Source: an uncultured Anaerolineae bacterium (GTDB taxonomy: Bacteria; Chloroflexota; Anaerolineae; Aggregatilineales; Phototrophicaceae). From it: a stretch of 40,220 nt of DNA. The notes beneath the pieces were generated by a model. That model searched no databases, was not told the DNA's origin, and worked only from the letters and a program-made list of their open reading frames with translations. Below are positions 14,878-23,646 of this stretch, one piece after another. The DNA lies in contig CALAJK010000121.1 of NCBI GenBank assembly GCA_937922795.1, positions 1 through 40,220 on the forward strand. The letters are read 5' to 3'. Made by a program: the position numbers and the translations under genes. The stretch's first letter is position 1. The number at the start of each line of letters is the position of its first letter.

Positions 14878-16674
14878 CTAGTGGGCGAAGTAGCCCGCAT
14901 CCTGATGGATAAAGACGTGGTGGATGTTCTGACGGCGAATGGGATTGCCTTCGGCATCCAGCACCAGCACGGGCTGACCGTTCGCATCCTTGACGGGCGC
15001 GCCGTTTTCGATCAGCACTTCATCCCACGAGATGATGATGTCCACGCGCTTCATGTTGGCCTGGTTCTGGGTGATGATAAAAGCGCCCCACGGGTTGTGC
15101 AGTTCATCCTGGTTCTGCTGCAGGCGCTTGTTGAAGTGTTCCATCACCTTGTACAGTTCGGGCGCGTCCGCCGGGATGGTGACGAAGTTCAGGTTGTTGA
15201 TGGGCAGATAGTGGGTGTTCTGCAGCTCCAACAGCAGCTCACCCTTCAGGCCGTTCTGCTCGATCTCCTGGTTGAACGCGGCGACCGCGCTGGTCGCTTC
15301 ATCCCGGCCGGCCTCGATCTCGCGCGTGGTGTACATGCCCACCACGAGTTGGTTGTAGGGCACCGGCAGCAGCTTGCCGACGTGGTTGTGCGCCGGCGGG
15401 AAGGTCAGCTCGTGCATGATCTCGGCATCGGGCGAGGTGGCAACACCGAATTCGGGCAGCCCCATGTAGCTGAGGATGGTGATGAACGAGATCAACAGCA
15501 GGAACAGGGTGAGCGCGAAGCGGCGATCAGCATAGCGACGGCTGGGGGTCACGTCTAGGTAAGGCCAGACCGCCAGCAGGCCGAGCAGCAGCGTGGGGAA
15601 GATGATGCCCCAGAACACTTTATCGCCCAACTTCAGCGCGCCCTGGATCCACAGGAAGTACCAGGGGGCGGTCGTGCCCAGCGGCGTCACCTGCGGGTCG
15701 GCGTGATGCTCCAGCGGAGCATCGTAGAACCAGATGCACAAGACAACCAGGATGAGCGTCGTCACGGCCACCCACATGATCTCGCTGGTCAGGACGTCCG
15801 GGATGAAGTACACGCGCTTGTCCAGCGGCACGCGCTTGGCCGTGTCTTCACCGATGTTCTCTTTCTGCGGTGGCAGGCCGTGGCCGTGGACGATCACCTT
15901 GTAGTAGTGGACGCCGGTGAAGATGAACAGGAAGGCCGGCAGCGCCAGCACGTGCAGCAGGTAGAAGCGGAGCAGACCGTTGGCGCCGATCTCTGGGCCG
16001 CCGCGCACCAGCAGGTTCAGGTTCTCGCCGACGATCGGCGGCGGCGTGGCCTCGATCATGCTCGCCCCGATGGTCACCGCCCACAGCGCGAGCTGATCCC
16101 AGGGCAGCAGGTAGCCGGTGAAGCTGAGGAAGCCGGTGATGACCAGCAGGATGACGCCGGTGAACCAGGTGAACTGGCGCGGCTTTTTGTACGTGCCGGT
16201 GAACCAGGTTCGGGTCATATGTAGGGCGACGATCAGCACCATCGCCTCCGCGCCCAGACGGTGCAGATCGCGGATGAGCTGCCCCATCGGCACGTTGCTG
16301 ATGATGTTGATCATGTTGGCATAGGCCACCTCGGGCGAGGGGGTGTACCAAATCATCAGCAGGATGCCGGTGATGGTCTCGAAGAACACGAAATAAGTCG
16401 AAAGCCAGCCCAGGCGGAAGGTGGGGTAGATGCCCGTCATGTCCGCGTGGAAATAGCTGGGGCGCATGTGCAGCCAGAAGCCATCCGCGTGCGGCTGGAG
16501 CCGGGGGTTGGGCTTGCGGGAAGGGGCTTCGCCCCGCAGCGCCTCGCGGATGTCCTGAATGTTCATGCCCGCCGTCAGGCGTTCGACCGACTCGTCAACG
16601 AGTTCGAAAACGGCCTTCCTGAGGCCCTTTTCCTTTACGTCGTCGAGAAACGATGGAAATGGCAGTACCGACAT
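14878..16674 (-). CDS. cytochrome b subunit of a bc/b6f-type complex, fused b6+IV with a soluble tail
   Basis: 598 residues, longer than usual cytochrome b (about 380-430). Four heme-ligating histidines are visible: H138/H152 in helix B (14 apart) and H241/H256 in helix D (15 apart); the extra residue in helix D is a b6-type trait. The quinol-site motif that is PEWY in most family members reads APWY at 336-339. Eight membrane helices end near 405. Residues about 425-598 form a hydrophilic extension without membrane helices. The N-terminal 65 residues are also soluble. The protein oxidises quinol and passes electrons to the Rieske protein and high-potential heme. It is co-transcribed with the Rieske gene 45 bases upstream; GGAGAGAGG precedes the ATG. 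Confidence 0.93.
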   Translation of the reverse strand: MSVLPFPSFLDDVKEKGLRKAVFELVDESVERLTAGMNIQDIREALRGEAPSRKPNPRLQPHADGFWLHMRPSYFHADMTGIYPTFRLGWLSTYFVFFETITGILLMIWYTPSPEVAYANMINIISNVPMGQLIRDLHRLGAEAMVLIVALHMTRTWFTGTYKKPRQFTWFTGVILLVITGFLSFTGYLLPWDQLALWAVTIGASMIEATPPPIVGENLNLLVRGGPEIGANGLLRFYLLHVLALPAFLFIFTGVHYYKVIVHGHGLPPQKENIGEDTAKRVPLDKRVYFIPDVLTSEIMWVAVTTLILVVLCIWFYDAPLEHHADPQVTPLGTTAPWYFLWIQGALKLGDKVFWGIIFPTLLLGLLAVWPYLDVTPSRRYADRRFALTLFLLLISFITILSYMGLPEFGVATSPDAEIMHELTFPPAHNHVGKLLPVPYNQLVVGMYTTREIEAGRDEATSAVAAFNQEIEQNGLKGELLLELQNTHYLPINNLNFVTIPADAPELYKVMEHFNKRLQQNQDELHNPWGAFIITQNQANMKRVDIIISWDEVLIENGAPVKDANGQPVLVLDAEGNPIRRQNIHHVFIHQDAGYFAH

Positions 16675-16719
16675 TACCTCTCTCCTCGCGCAATCAACGT
16701 TGACTGTGACGATCTGTGC

Positions 16720-17319
16720 TCAATCTTTGCCGGGACGCTTAATGCGCGCGCCGGTATTGACTGCGATGCTGACGATCTGTTTGCCGTCCAATGGGATGGG
16801 GTCGCCGGCGGCGTTGGTGCTGGCGGTGGAGCCGTCGGCGAACGTGAGCGTCACCCGGAAGCGATCCAGGCTGCGGGGCGCTGGCCCCTCAATGTACTTA
16901 CCGTTGATCTCAAACTTGGAGCCGTGGCAGGGGCATTCGAAGCGGCGGTTGGTGATCACCCACTTGGGCAGGCAGCCCAGATGGGTGCAGACGCCGTAAA
17001 GCGCCAAGAAGCCCTCGCCTTCGACATTCGCGAGGTGGAACCGACCGGCAGGGACTGAAGTGGGCGGCGCGCCAGGCGCGGGCAGCACGTCGGTGACCTG
17101 CGCGCCGCTGTACACGAACGTGCCGCCGAACTCGCCCTCTTTGAACCGGGGAAGGCCGAACCAGATCAGGCCAGCGCCGGCCATCCCGGTCAGCATGATG
17201 ATAGACGCGCCCCAGATGTAATACAGGAACTCGCGCCGATTGGGCAGGCTGACTTCAACAGCGGGCGCTGTTTCAGCAGGCGGCGAGGCTTTAGCCTTGG
17301 TGACACTCGCTGTGGCCAT
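16720..17319 (-). CDS. Rieske iron-sulfur subunit
   Basis: 199 residues with a basic N-terminus, one membrane helix (about 35-55) and the Rieske cluster motifs CTHLGC and CPCHGSKF, which supply two Cys and two His to the [2Fe-2S] cluster and the bridging disulfide. The family accepts electrons from quinol at the cytochrome b Qo site. It is the first gene of the operon: GGAGAG lies ten bases before the ATG and a strong promoter lies about 145 bases upstream. The C-terminus has the conserved PRSLDRFRV stretch followed by the expected beta strands. Confidence 0.95.
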   Translation of the reverse strand: MATASVTKAKASPPAETAPAVEVSLPNRREFLYYIWGASIIMLTGMAGAGLIWFGLPRFKEGEFGGTFVYSGAQVTDVLPAPGAPPTSVPAGRFHLANVEGEGFLALYGVCTHLGCLPKWVITNRRFECPCHGSKFEINGKYIEGPAPRSLDRFRVTLTFADGSTASTNAAGDPIPLDGKQIVSIAVNTGARIKRPGKD

Positions 17320-17462
17320 GAAAACGTTCTCTCCTCAAGACACCCTGGACTGCTGGTCAAGTGTAGCGCAGACCGACCAAAAACACATACTGACTCACCC
17401 GAAAATTTGCGGGAAAGCGACAGAATCAAAAATAGATGCGGGGCTTCATCTACCGTCTGTAA

Positions 17463-17491
17463 AATGTATCACAAACGCCACAGACTGTCAA
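17463..17491 (-). promoter_or_regulatory. strong sigma70-type promoter of the Rieske/cytochrome operon
   Basis: Read on the minus strand, a perfect TTGACA (17486-17491) and TACATT (17463-17468) are 17 bases apart, with TG just before the -10 (extended -10). The start would be near 17455, leaving a leader of roughly 135 bases before the Rieske ATG at 17319. The rest of the 212-base gap to corA is A+T-rich, and I see no convincing plus-strand promoter in it. Confidence 0.75.
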
Positions 17492-17531
17492 AGCTTCTAA
17501 TCTACCCGCCTTGCCCGTTTGGGCGCTCGGC

Positions 17532-18464
17532 ATGATAATCAGCAGCATGACCACGACTGAAATCTGTTATGACCGCTTCGTCTGGCGCAACATCGTCGTG
17601 CCCACGCCCTCCGACATCGAGGGACTGCGCAAGGCTTATCCGTACATCCATCCGCTCAACCTGGAAGATCTGCTCAGCCAGACGGAGCGCCCCAAGATTG
17701 ATGAGGGAGATGAATATCTGTTCGTCGTCATGCAGTTCCCGGTGTGGGATAAGCGCAGCCGCATCTCGCGGCCGAGCGAGGTGGAGTTCATCTTGGGGCG
17801 CAACTTCCTGGTGACCGTGCATGACGGCGGGCTGAAGCCGCTGGTGGAGCTGTTCCGGCGATGCGCTCAAGAGTCGGGCGAGCGCCAGCGGTTCATGGCG
17901 CGAGGCGCCAACGACGCTTTTTACATGATCGTCGATCAGTTGGTGGACTACATCTTCCCCATCTTGCAAAAAGTGGATCAGAATATCCACGCCATCGAAG
18001 ACCGGATTTTCGACGGCAGCACGCGCGATCTGATCACACAGATCGCAGTCGTGCGGCGCGACATCATCGCGCTGCGGCGCATCATCCGCCATCTCGTGCC
18101 GATCCTGGAGGCGCTGGAGCGCACTGAACACCCGATCATCCGCGAGGACTTGGAGGAGTACTTCGGCGACACCGTTGACCATATCTACCGGGCGCGGGAC
18201 ATCATCGACGAGAACGCCGAGGTGATCGCCGGCCTGTCGGAGACCGCCGACACCCTCATCAGCCACCGGACGAACGAAGTGATCCGCGCGCTGACCATCA
18301 TCTCAGTCGTGTTCATGCCGCTGACGTTGGTTTCCGGCATCTACGGCATGAACATTGGGTTGCCACTTGACGAGCACCCGCTGGCCTTTATAGTTATCGT
18401 CGGCGTGATGCTGACCATCGTGATCTTCATGCTCCTCTTTTTCCGCCGTAGAGGATGGATTTGA
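17532..18464 (+). CDS. corA: CorA-family magnesium/divalent cation transporter
   Basis: About 310 residues with a large soluble N-terminal domain, long central helices (residues about 110-240) and two C-terminal membrane helices. The first of these ends in the CorA signature YGMNIG. CorA proteins form pentameric channels for Mg2+ (also Co2+ or Zn2+ in subfamilies) gated by intracellular metal. The second helix is followed by basic residues FFRRRGWI. The start is uncertain: ATG 17532 and ATG 17547 are both possible, as is TTG 17511, and none has a clear ribosome-binding site. The stop is six bases before the RNase D start, so the genes form one transcript. Confidence 0.9.
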   Translation: MIISSMTTTEICYDRFVWRNIVVPTPSDIEGLRKAYPYIHPLNLEDLLSQTERPKIDEGDEYLFVVMQFPVWDKRSRISRPSEVEFILGRNFLVTVHDGGLKPLVELFRRCAQESGERQRFMARGANDAFYMIVDQLVDYIFPILQKVDQNIHAIEDRIFDGSTRDLITQIAVVRRDIIALRRIIRHLVPILEALERTEHPIIREDLEEYFGDTVDHIYRARDIIDENAEVIAGLSETADTLISHRTNEVIRALTIISVVFMPLTLVSGIYGMNIGLPLDEHPLAFIVIVGVMLTIVIFMLLFFRRRGWI

Positions 18465-18470
18465 CCCGGC

Positions 18471-19619
18471 ATGGACTGGCCGTTCCCCCCTGCCCGCTAC
18501 ATCGACCATGATCGCGACTTGCGCCAGTTCGTCGATCAGCTTTTCCAAGAATCGATCATCGCCGTCGACACCGAGTCCAATGGGCTGCACGCCTACCGCG
18601 AGCGCATCTGTTTGATCCAGATTTCGACGCGGTCGGCAGACTACATCCTGGATCCGCTGCGGATCGCCAATCTATCGCCGCTGGCAGCGGTGCTGGCCGA
18701 GCCGACCATCGAGAAAGTCTTCCACGCGGCAGAATATGACCTGATGTCGCTGAAGCGGGATTACGGATTCACTGTGAGCCATCTGTTCGACACGATGGTG
18801 GCGGCCCGCATCTGCGGCATCAAGGCCATCGGCCTGGATAAACTGCTGGCGCGCTACTGCGGCGTCAGCCTGGATAAACGCCACCAGCGCGATGACTGGG
18901 GGCGGCGGCCGCTGTCGGAAGAAAACTTGCTGTACGCCCAGATGGATACCCACTACCTGCTGGCGCTGCGCGATCATCTAGAGGCGGAGCTGGCGGCGCG
19001 CGGGTTTCTGGAGGAAGCCGAGGAGACGTTTTCGTTGGGCTGCCAGGTGCAGGCGGCCAGCCGCGATTTCGACCCGGATGGCTATTGGCGCATCGGCATC
19101 CCGCGCGGCTTCAGCCGACGGCAGATGGCGGCGCTGCGCGAGCTGTACCTGCTGCGGGAACAGATCGCGCAGGAGCGCGACTGCCCGCCGTTCAAGGTGT
19201 TCAACGACGGCATGATGGCGGCGCTGGTCGAGGCTGCGCCAGCCACGATCGAACAGCTCGGCAAAGTCAAAGGGATGACGCCCGCCCAGGTGTCGCGCTA
19301 CGGCCGGCAGGTGCTGCGGGCGTTGGAACAGGGGCGGCGCGCGCCAGCGCCGAAACCGCCTCAACCGCCGCCGGACGCTGATCCAGTCGTGGTTGAACGT
19401 TTCGCCGCTCTGCGCAGCTGGCGCAGAGGCCGCGCTGAGCAGCGAGGGGTCGAGTCTGACGTCATCCTCTCGCGCGAGGCGCTGTGGGCGCTGGCCCTGC
19501 GCGCGCCGGCCTGCCTGGAAGACCTGCACGCTATCCACGAGCTGGGGCCGTGGCGGATCGCCACTTACGGTCAGGAAATCCTGGATGTGCTGCGGCGTCC
19601 TGAGGCATGGGTGAAGTGA
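18471..19619 (+). CDS. rnd: ribonuclease D with two HRDC domains
   Basis: 382 residues. The DEDD-y 3'-5' exonuclease site is intact: D33 and E35 in AVDTESNG, D90 in [10 protein letters not shown], and Y155/D159 in YAQMDTHYL. Two HRDC nucleic-acid-binding domains follow, at about 209-281 and 304-380, as in E. coli RNase D. The enzyme trims the 3' ends of tRNA precursors and other stable RNAs. A Pro-rich linker (around 285-300) separates the two HRDC domains. It follows corA by six bases and precedes another RNA-processing gene, so an RNA-maturation operon is likely. Confidence 0.93.
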   Translation: MDWPFPPARYIDHDRDLRQFVDQLFQESIIAVDTESNGLHAYRERICLIQISTRSADYILDPLRIANLSPLAAVLAEPTIEKVFHAAEYDLMSLKRDYGFTVSHLFDTMVAARICGIKAIGLDKLLARYCGVSLDKRHQRDDWGRRPLSEENLLYAQMDTHYLLALRDHLEAELAARGFLEEAEETFSLGCQVQAASRDFDPDGYWRIGIPRGFSRRQMAALRELYLLREQIAQERDCPPFKVFNDGMMAALVEAAPATIEQLGKVKGMTPAQVSRYGRQVLRALEQGRRAPAPKPPQPPPDADPVVVERFAALRSWRRGRAEQRGVESDVILSREALWALALRAPACLEDLHAIHELGPWRIATYGQEILDVLRRPEAWVK

Positions 19620-19647
19620 GCGCCTGGCTCTACAAGAGGGTGAAGCG

Positions 19648-21054
19648 ATGCGAATCACATTCTACGGGGCGGCGCGCACCGTCACCGGGTCGCAGCATTT
19701 GGTCGAGGCGAACGGGACGCGCATCCTGCTGGACTGCGGCCTGTACCAGGGCAAACGCTCAGAGGCGGCGGCGCGCAATCGTCACCTGCCGTTTGATGCG
19801 CGCAGCATCGATCTGGTCGTCCTGTCGCACGCCCATATTGACCATTCAGGCAACATCCCGAACCTGGTGAAAAGCGGGTTTCGCGGCGACATCATCTGCA
19901 CCCACGCCACCCGTGACCTGTGCGGCGTCATGCTGCTGGACAGCGGCCACATCCAAGAGCGCGATGTGGAGTACGTCAACAAGCAGCATCGCAAGCGAGG
20001 TCAGCCGCCGGTCGAGCCGATCTACACCCAGCGCGATGCCGAGGACAGCCTGGAGTATTTCGTGTCGCAGGGCTACGGCCGCCGGCGGCAGATCGCGCCC
20101 GGCGTGTGGCTGACGCTGGTGGATGCCGGCCATATGTTGGGCAGCGCCTCGGTCATCCTGGACATCGAGGACCATCAGACGCGTCAGACGACCCGTTTGG
20201 TCTTCAGCGGCGACATCGGCCGCCGGGGCATCCCGATCATCCGCGATCCGCAGCCGGTTGAAGCCGCCGACCTGCTGATCCTGGAGAGCACCTACGGCGA
20301 CCGGCTGCACGAGCCGTACCCAGACGCCGAGAAAGAGCTGGAGCGCATCGTCAATGACACCTACCGGCGCGGCGGCAAGATCATCATCCCGGCGTTCGCG
20401 GTGGGGCGGACGCAGCAGTTGGTCTACACGCTGAATCAGTTGGCGACGGCGGGCGACATCCCCCGGCTGCCGGTGTTTGTGGACAGTCCGCTGGCGGTCA
20501 ACGCGACCGATGTGTTCCGCACCCACAGCGAGTGCTTCGATGAGGAGACGCGGGCGTTCATCACCCAGATGGATGGGCGCGGCGACCCGTTCGGCTTCTC
20601 CGGTTTGACGTATACGCGCTCGGTGGAGGAGAGCAAGCGCCTGAACTTCCTGCGCGAGCCAGCCATCATCATCAGCGCCAGCGGCATGGCGGAGACGGGC
20701 CGCATCCTGCATCACCTGAAGAACAACATTGAGGATCCGAACTCGACCGTGCTCATCGTGGGCTGGCAGGCGCCGGAGACGCTGGGGCGGCGGCTGGTGG
20801 AGCGCGTGTCGCCAGTCCGCATCTTCGGCGAGAATTACACCCTGCGCGCGCGCGTCGAGGTGCTCAACGGCTTCAGCGGCCATGCAGACCGGGATGAGCT
20901 GCTGGAATGGGTGGGGGCGATGGCGCGCAAACCGCGCCGCACCTTCCTGGTGCACGGCGAAGAGCCGGCGGCGGCCGGGCTGGCGCAAAGTCTGAAAGAG
21001 CGTTTCGGCCTGGCGGCGGACATTCCGGAGTTGGGGCAGTCGTTTGAGGTGTGA
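19648..21054 (+). CDS. metallo-beta-lactamase/beta-CASP RNA-processing exonuclease-like protein
   Basis: 468 residues. The metallo-beta-lactamase zinc motif SHAHIDHSG (H61, H63, D65, H66) is intact, followed by the beta-CASP domain ([23 protein letters not shown]) and the C-terminal RMMBL region with [11 protein letters not shown] and FLVHGE. This is the bacterial branch related to the CPSF-73 endonuclease. Such proteins cut or trim RNA, though substrates of bacterial members are largely unassigned. It lies 28 bases after RNase D and overlaps or abuts the next small gene, supporting a joint role in RNA processing. Confidence 0.92.
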   Translation: MRITFYGAARTVTGSQHLVEANGTRILLDCGLYQGKRSEAAARNRHLPFDARSIDLVVLSHAHIDHSGNIPNLVKSGFRGDIICTHATRDLCGVMLLDSGHIQERDVEYVNKQHRKRGQPPVEPIYTQRDAEDSLEYFVSQGYGRRRQIAPGVWLTLVDAGHMLGSASVILDIEDHQTRQTTRLVFSGDIGRRGIPIIRDPQPVEAADLLILESTYGDRLHEPYPDAEKELERIVNDTYRRGGKIIIPAFAVGRTQQLVYTLNQLATAGDIPRLPVFVDSPLAVNATDVFRTHSECFDEETRAFITQMDGRGDPFGFSGLTYTRSVEESKRLNFLREPAIIISASGMAETGRILHHLKNNIEDPNSTVLIVGWQAPETLGRRLVERVSPVRIFGENYTLRARVEVLNGFSGHADRDELLEWVGAMARKPRRTFLVHGEEPAAAGLAQSLKERFGLAADIPELGQSFEV

Positions 21055-21056
21055 GC

Positions 21057-21455
21057 ATGACCGGCAACCCATTCCATGAAGAATGGCGTGACTGCCTGCG
21101 CGCCCATTATCTCCACGTGATTCGGTCGGGCGACCGCGTGACCGAGCCCTCGCTCCAACTGGTGATGCTGGAAGCTGGCTTCAGCCAGGCGGAGCTGGCG
21201 GAACTGCGGGTGCGGGCGACGCTGCGGACAGAGGACGCGCCGCCCGGCTTTGTGCCGAACCTTGAGGCGCTGCGCGTCCACCCGGCGGCGCGGCCGCCTG
21301 CGCCGGCGGAATCTGAACCCGACTCGGTGTTGGCTGAGCCTCTGATGGAGACTGAGGCGGCCAAGGCCGACGCTGCGCCGGCTGAGGCCGAGCCTGAGGC
21401 GGCGGAGGCGCCGGCAGATGACGCCGATCTGCCGCAGCAGCTCAGCCTGTTCTGA
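21057..21455 (+). CDS. small protein with acidic tail ending in a beta-clamp-type motif, unknown
   Basis: 132 residues (or 134 if GTG 21051, which overlaps the upstream stop, is used). The first 65 residues form a compact, probably helical domain (EEWRDCLRAHYLHVIRSGD, then SLQLVMLEAGFSQAELAELR). The remainder is a disordered Pro/Ala/Glu-rich tail that ends exactly in QLSLF. That pentapeptide is the bacterial sliding-clamp-binding consensus (QLSLF/QLDLF). The family is not recognised. It sits between an RNA nuclease gene and tadA with gaps of a few bases, so it belongs to the same operon. A DNA-replication or repair link through DnaN is inferred from the motif only. Confidence 0.75.
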   Translation: MTGNPFHEEWRDCLRAHYLHVIRSGDRVTEPSLQLVMLEAGFSQAELAELRVRATLRTEDAPPGFVPNLEALRVHPAARPPAPAESEPDSVLAEPLMETEAAKADAAPAEAEPEAAEAPADDADLPQQLSLF

Positions 21456-21459
21456 CGCG

Positions 21460-21924
21460 ATGGACGATGCCCACTTCATGCGGCTGGCGCTGGAAGAGGC
21501 GCTGCGCGCGCTGGAGCACAACGATGTGCCCATCGGCGCGGTGGCGGTGCGCGATGGCATCGTCATCGGGCGCGGGCACAACCAGCGCGAGGCCGACCAG
21601 GACCCGACCGCCCACGCCGAGATGATCGCCCTGCGTCAGGCGGCCAGGGCAGTGGGGCACTGGCGCTTGGAGGGGGTGACGCTGTACTGCACGCTGGAGC
21701 CGTGTGCGATGTGCGCCGGGGCGATGGTGCTGGCCCGGCTGCCGCGCCTAGTCTACGCCGCGCCCGACCCCAAAGCCGGCGCTGGCGGCAGCGTGCTCGA
21801 TGTGCTGCGGCATCCCCAACTCAACCATCAGGTTGAGGTGACCAGCGGTCTGCTGGCCGACGAAGCGGCGGCCTATCTGCGAGCGTTTTTCGCCCAGCTC
21901 CGCGCCGACGGCCAGCGGCACTGA
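21460..21924 (+). CDS. tadA: tRNA adenosine(34) deaminase TadA
   Basis: 154 residues from ATG 21460, four bases after the preceding stop; an earlier in-frame start at 21418 lies inside the upstream gene. The zinc site is complete: HAE at 52-54 and PCAMC at 81-85. The flanking sequence VPIGAVAVRDG, GHNQREADQDPTAHAEM and LARLPRLVYAAPDPKAG is characteristic of TadA, which converts A34 to inosine in tRNA-Arg(ACG). It is the last gene of the plus-strand run and is followed by a hairpin. Confidence 0.93.
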   Translation: MDDAHFMRLALEEALRALEHNDVPIGAVAVRDGIVIGRGHNQREADQDPTAHAEMIALRQAARAVGHWRLEGVTLYCTLEPCAMCAGAMVLARLPRLVYAAPDPKAGAGGSVLDVLRHPQLNHQVEVTSGLLADEAAAYLRAFFAQLRADGQRH

Positions 21925-21932
21925 TGCCCGGT

Positions 21933-21960
21933 CGGCGGCGGTCAGCCGGCTGCGCCGCCG
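21933..21960. terminator. hairpin between convergent tadA and the GlsB-like gene
   Basis: Perfect 8-bp arms CGGCGGCG (21933-21940) and CGCCGCCG (21953-21960) with a 12-base loop fill the 55-base gap between two convergent genes. On the plus strand it is followed by CTTCTGTT, a weak T-rich tract. It could serve both directions. Confidence 0.5.
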
Positions 21961-21979
21961 CTTCTGTTCAGGGCCAAGC

Positions 21980-22285
21980 CTAACGGCGCACGCCGCCCGT
22001 GATGACCCGTCCGATCAGGATCAGGACGACAGCGCCGATGAGCGCCGTTACGAACGAGCCGATGCCGCAGCCGATGTCCAGCCCGCCGGGGCGGAACAGG
22101 CCGACGATGAAGCCGCCCACCCAAGCGCCGATGATGCCCAGCACGATGTCCGCGACGAACGGGGCGTTGCGCGCGCCGACGATGCGCCGCGCCAGCGCGC
22201 CGGCGATGAAGCCGATCACGATCCAGAAGATACAGTAGAACGGCGCGGAGACCAACCAGGTGAAAAAGTTCGTAATAGCGTCCAC
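21980..22285 (-). CDS. GlsB/YeaQ/YmgE-family stress-associated membrane protein
   Basis: 101 residues with three or four membrane helices and the Gly-rich family pattern FIAGALARRIVG ... DIVLGIIGAWVGGFI. Known members are small inner-membrane proteins induced in stress or stationary phase; their mechanism is unknown. The start is GTG 22285 with GGAGGGGG upstream. A perfect -10 box lies about 40 bases upstream. It is transcribed alone, towards tadA. Confidence 0.88.
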   Translation of the reverse strand: MDAITNFFTWLVSAPFYCIFWIVIGFIAGALARRIVGARNAPFVADIVLGIIGAWVGGFIVGLFRPGGLDIGCGIGSFVTALIGAVVLILIGRVITGGVRR

Positions 22286-22323
22286 AGGCTTCCCCCTCCA
22301 GTTAGCACGGTGCGATAGGCGGG

Positions 22324-22329
22324 ATTATA
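22324..22329 (-). promoter_or_regulatory. -10 box of the GlsB-like gene
   Basis: Perfect TATAAT on the minus strand about 39 bases before the GTG start. No good -35 hexamer stands 16-18 bases upstream (the best is TTCGCC), so it may depend on an alternative factor or activator. Confidence 0.45.
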
Positions 22330-22392
22330 CCGGCATTCCGATGGACGGCGAAAAACGGCAAACCGGGCATTTTCCCGCCTGGCAGTGTGGGG

Positions 22393-22398
22393 TATAAT
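22393..22398 (+). promoter_or_regulatory. -10 box for tRNA-Ser
   Basis: Perfect TATAAT ending ten bases before the mature tRNA 5' end, so transcription would begin only a few bases upstream of the tRNA, a common layout for tRNA genes. The -35 region (TTTTCC at 17-base spacing) is poor. Confidence 0.5.
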
Positions 22399-22408
22399 GC
22401 GGGCTGCT

Positions 22409-22495
22409 GGAGAGGTGCCGGAGCGGTTGAACGGGCCCGTCTCGAAAATGGGTATAGCCTCAGGGCTATCGAGGGTTCGAATCCCTCCCTCTCCG
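22409..22495 (+). tRNA. tRNA-Ser(CGA)
   Basis: An 87-base gene that folds as a class II tRNA. The acceptor GGAGAGG (22409-22415) pairs with CCTCTCC (22488-22494), and the T arm GAGGG/CCCTC encloses TTCGAAT. The anticodon stem CCCGT/ATGGG encloses CTCGAAA with anticodon CGA, reading UCG serine codons. A long variable arm built on TAGCC/GGCTA is present, typical of tRNA-Ser. The discriminator base is G, and no CCA is encoded, so the end must be added by a nucleotidyltransferase. Confidence 0.96.
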
Positions 22496-22616
22496 CACGA
22501 CTGGATCCGACTCGAAAAGGCGCTATGGGTTACGGCTGCCCGATCCGCGGTCGGAAGCGCGGCGACGCAGACGATGCTCAAGCGAAGGTCAGCAGCGCGG
22601 CGGGCGGCTAGACCGG

Positions 22617-22644
22617 ATGACACGACCGAGGCATCCGGTATAAT
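22617..22644 (+). promoter_or_regulatory. promoter of the DUF1684 gene
   Basis: ATGACA (22617-22622, five of six matches to TTGACA) and a perfect TATAAT (22639-22644) are separated by 16 bases. The predicted start is about 30 bases before the GTG at 22681, leaving room for the AGGAG ribosome-binding site. Confidence 0.65.
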
Positions 22645-22680
22645 GGGCTGCGCGTTTAGGGTCATGAGAGAGGAGCGCCC

Positions 22681-23205
22681 GTGAACAGCGCCCAGCTTAT
22701 TGCCGCTCGCCGCCAGAAAGATGCCTTCTTCAAAACGCATCCTCAGTCGCCACTGACGCCCGAACAGCGGGCGCAGTTCGACGGCTTGCGCTATTACCCG
22801 CCCAACCCGGCGCTCGATCTGGTGGTCACGGTGGAGCCGCTGGCGCAGGACGATTGGGTCACGCTCCAGACGACGACCGGCGACGTCCGCGAATACCGCC
22901 GCTACGGGCGCTTCGCCTTCGTGGTGGACGGCCAAGACGTCCAGTTGACGATTTATGAGGCGGATTACGGCTTCTTCTTGCCGTTCGTGGACGCAGGCGC
23001 GGGCGTAGAGACGTATCCCGCCGGGCGCTACCTGGAGCCGGAGCGCCTAGACGAGCAGCGCTTCCACGTGGACTTCAACCAGGCCTATAACCCGTACTGC
23101 GCCTACAACGACGCCTGGAGCTGCCCGATCACGCCGGCGGAAAACCGGCTGAAAGTGCACATCCGCGCCGGGGAGATGCTGCCGGCAGGCGCGTGGGTCG
23201 GCTGA
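22681..23205 (+). CDS. DUF1684 family protein
   Basis: 174 residues starting at GTG 22681 with AGGAG upstream. Hallmarks of DUF1684 are clear: FFKTHPQSPLTPEQR near residue 17, GLRYYPPNP near 36, and the C-terminal block DFNQAYNPYCAYNDAWSCP followed by PAENRLKVHIRAGE. These proteins are small, cytosolic and of unknown biochemical role. Its 3' end, from codon 161 onward, lies within a 64-bp sequence repeated 954 bases downstream on the far side of a toxin-antitoxin pair. Confidence 0.9.
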   Translation: MNSAQLIAARRQKDAFFKTHPQSPLTPEQRAQFDGLRYYPPNPALDLVVTVEPLAQDDWVTLQTTTGDVREYRRYGRFAFVVDGQDVQLTIYEADYGFFLPFVDAGAGVETYPAGRYLEPERLDEQRFHVDFNQAYNPYCAYNDAWSCPITPAENRLKVHIRAGEMLPAGAWVG

Positions 23206-23225
23206 AAACGCCCAACGTTGGCCAA
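23162..23225 (+). repeat. left copy of a 64-bp direct repeat (contains DUF1684 3' end)
   Basis: The first 53 bases (23162-23214) are identical to 24116-24168, and the full 64 bases differ at only three positions. It encodes the last 13 residues and stop of the DUF1684 protein. With its partner it brackets a toxin-antitoxin module. Confidence 0.92.
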
Positions 23226-23359
23226 CCTTCTCCTCATTCGTCGGAATATGGGCGCGGGTTTGGATGCAGATTATGTCCGGCTTCCTGCTGCTCTGGGCGT
23301 GTCTGTTCGGAGCTGCCCTCTCGCTTTTGGTGTGCGATCTCCAGCCCGACATTGACGGC

Positions 23360-23365
23360 TATAAT
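23360..23365 (+). promoter_or_regulatory. -10 box of the toxin-antitoxin pair
   Basis: Perfect TATAAT about 51 bases before the antitoxin start, within the 954-bp repeated unit, so the module carries its own promoter. No -35 with good consensus is visible at 16-18 base spacing. Confidence 0.45.
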
Positions 23366-23415
23366 TTAGGATGACGCGAGCGCAGTTGGGCATGTCACAA
23401 CCCAGGGAAGACAAG

Positions 23416-23646
23416 ATGTCCCTTCAAGCCATAAAAGATCTCATCCCGACCCTCACCCACCAGGAGCGTAAGGAACTGCTCAATCTGCTCGTAGATACGT
23501 TTGTTGAAACCCCGGACAGCCGACTACGCGCCGGGAAAAAACGCAGTCTGCGGGACTTGCGCGGTCTGGGGAAGGAAATCTGGCAGGGCGTGGATGCCCA
23601 AGAGTATATTGACCGGCAGCGCGACGAATGGGATCACCGTTCGTGA
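23416..23646 (+). CDS. VapB-type antitoxin
   Basis: 76 residues from ATG 23416, preceded by AGGGAAG at six bases. The earlier in-frame starts at 23371 and 23392 lack a site. The C-terminus LRGLGKEIWQGVDAQEYID followed by RDEWD is a well-known signature of small antitoxins paired with PIN-domain toxins in Chloroflexota and cyanobacteria. The C-terminal tail of such proteins fits the active-site groove of the toxin and the N-terminal part is expected to bind the operator. The stop overlaps the toxin start by 19 bases. Confidence 0.82.
   Translation: MSLQAIKDLIPTLTHQERKELLNLLVDTFVETPDSRLRAGKKRSLRDLRGLGKEIWQGVDAQEYIDRQRDEWDHRS

Noticed and set aside
19846-21072. 408-codon minus-strand frame opposite the beta-CASP nuclease gene
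   Set aside because: Shadow. The plus strand has the complete HxHxDH site and RMMBL domain.
22385-22684. Short plus-strand frame with VPERLNGPVSKMG-like sequence
   Set aside because: This is the well-known false translation of a tRNA-Ser gene, which occupies 22409-22495.
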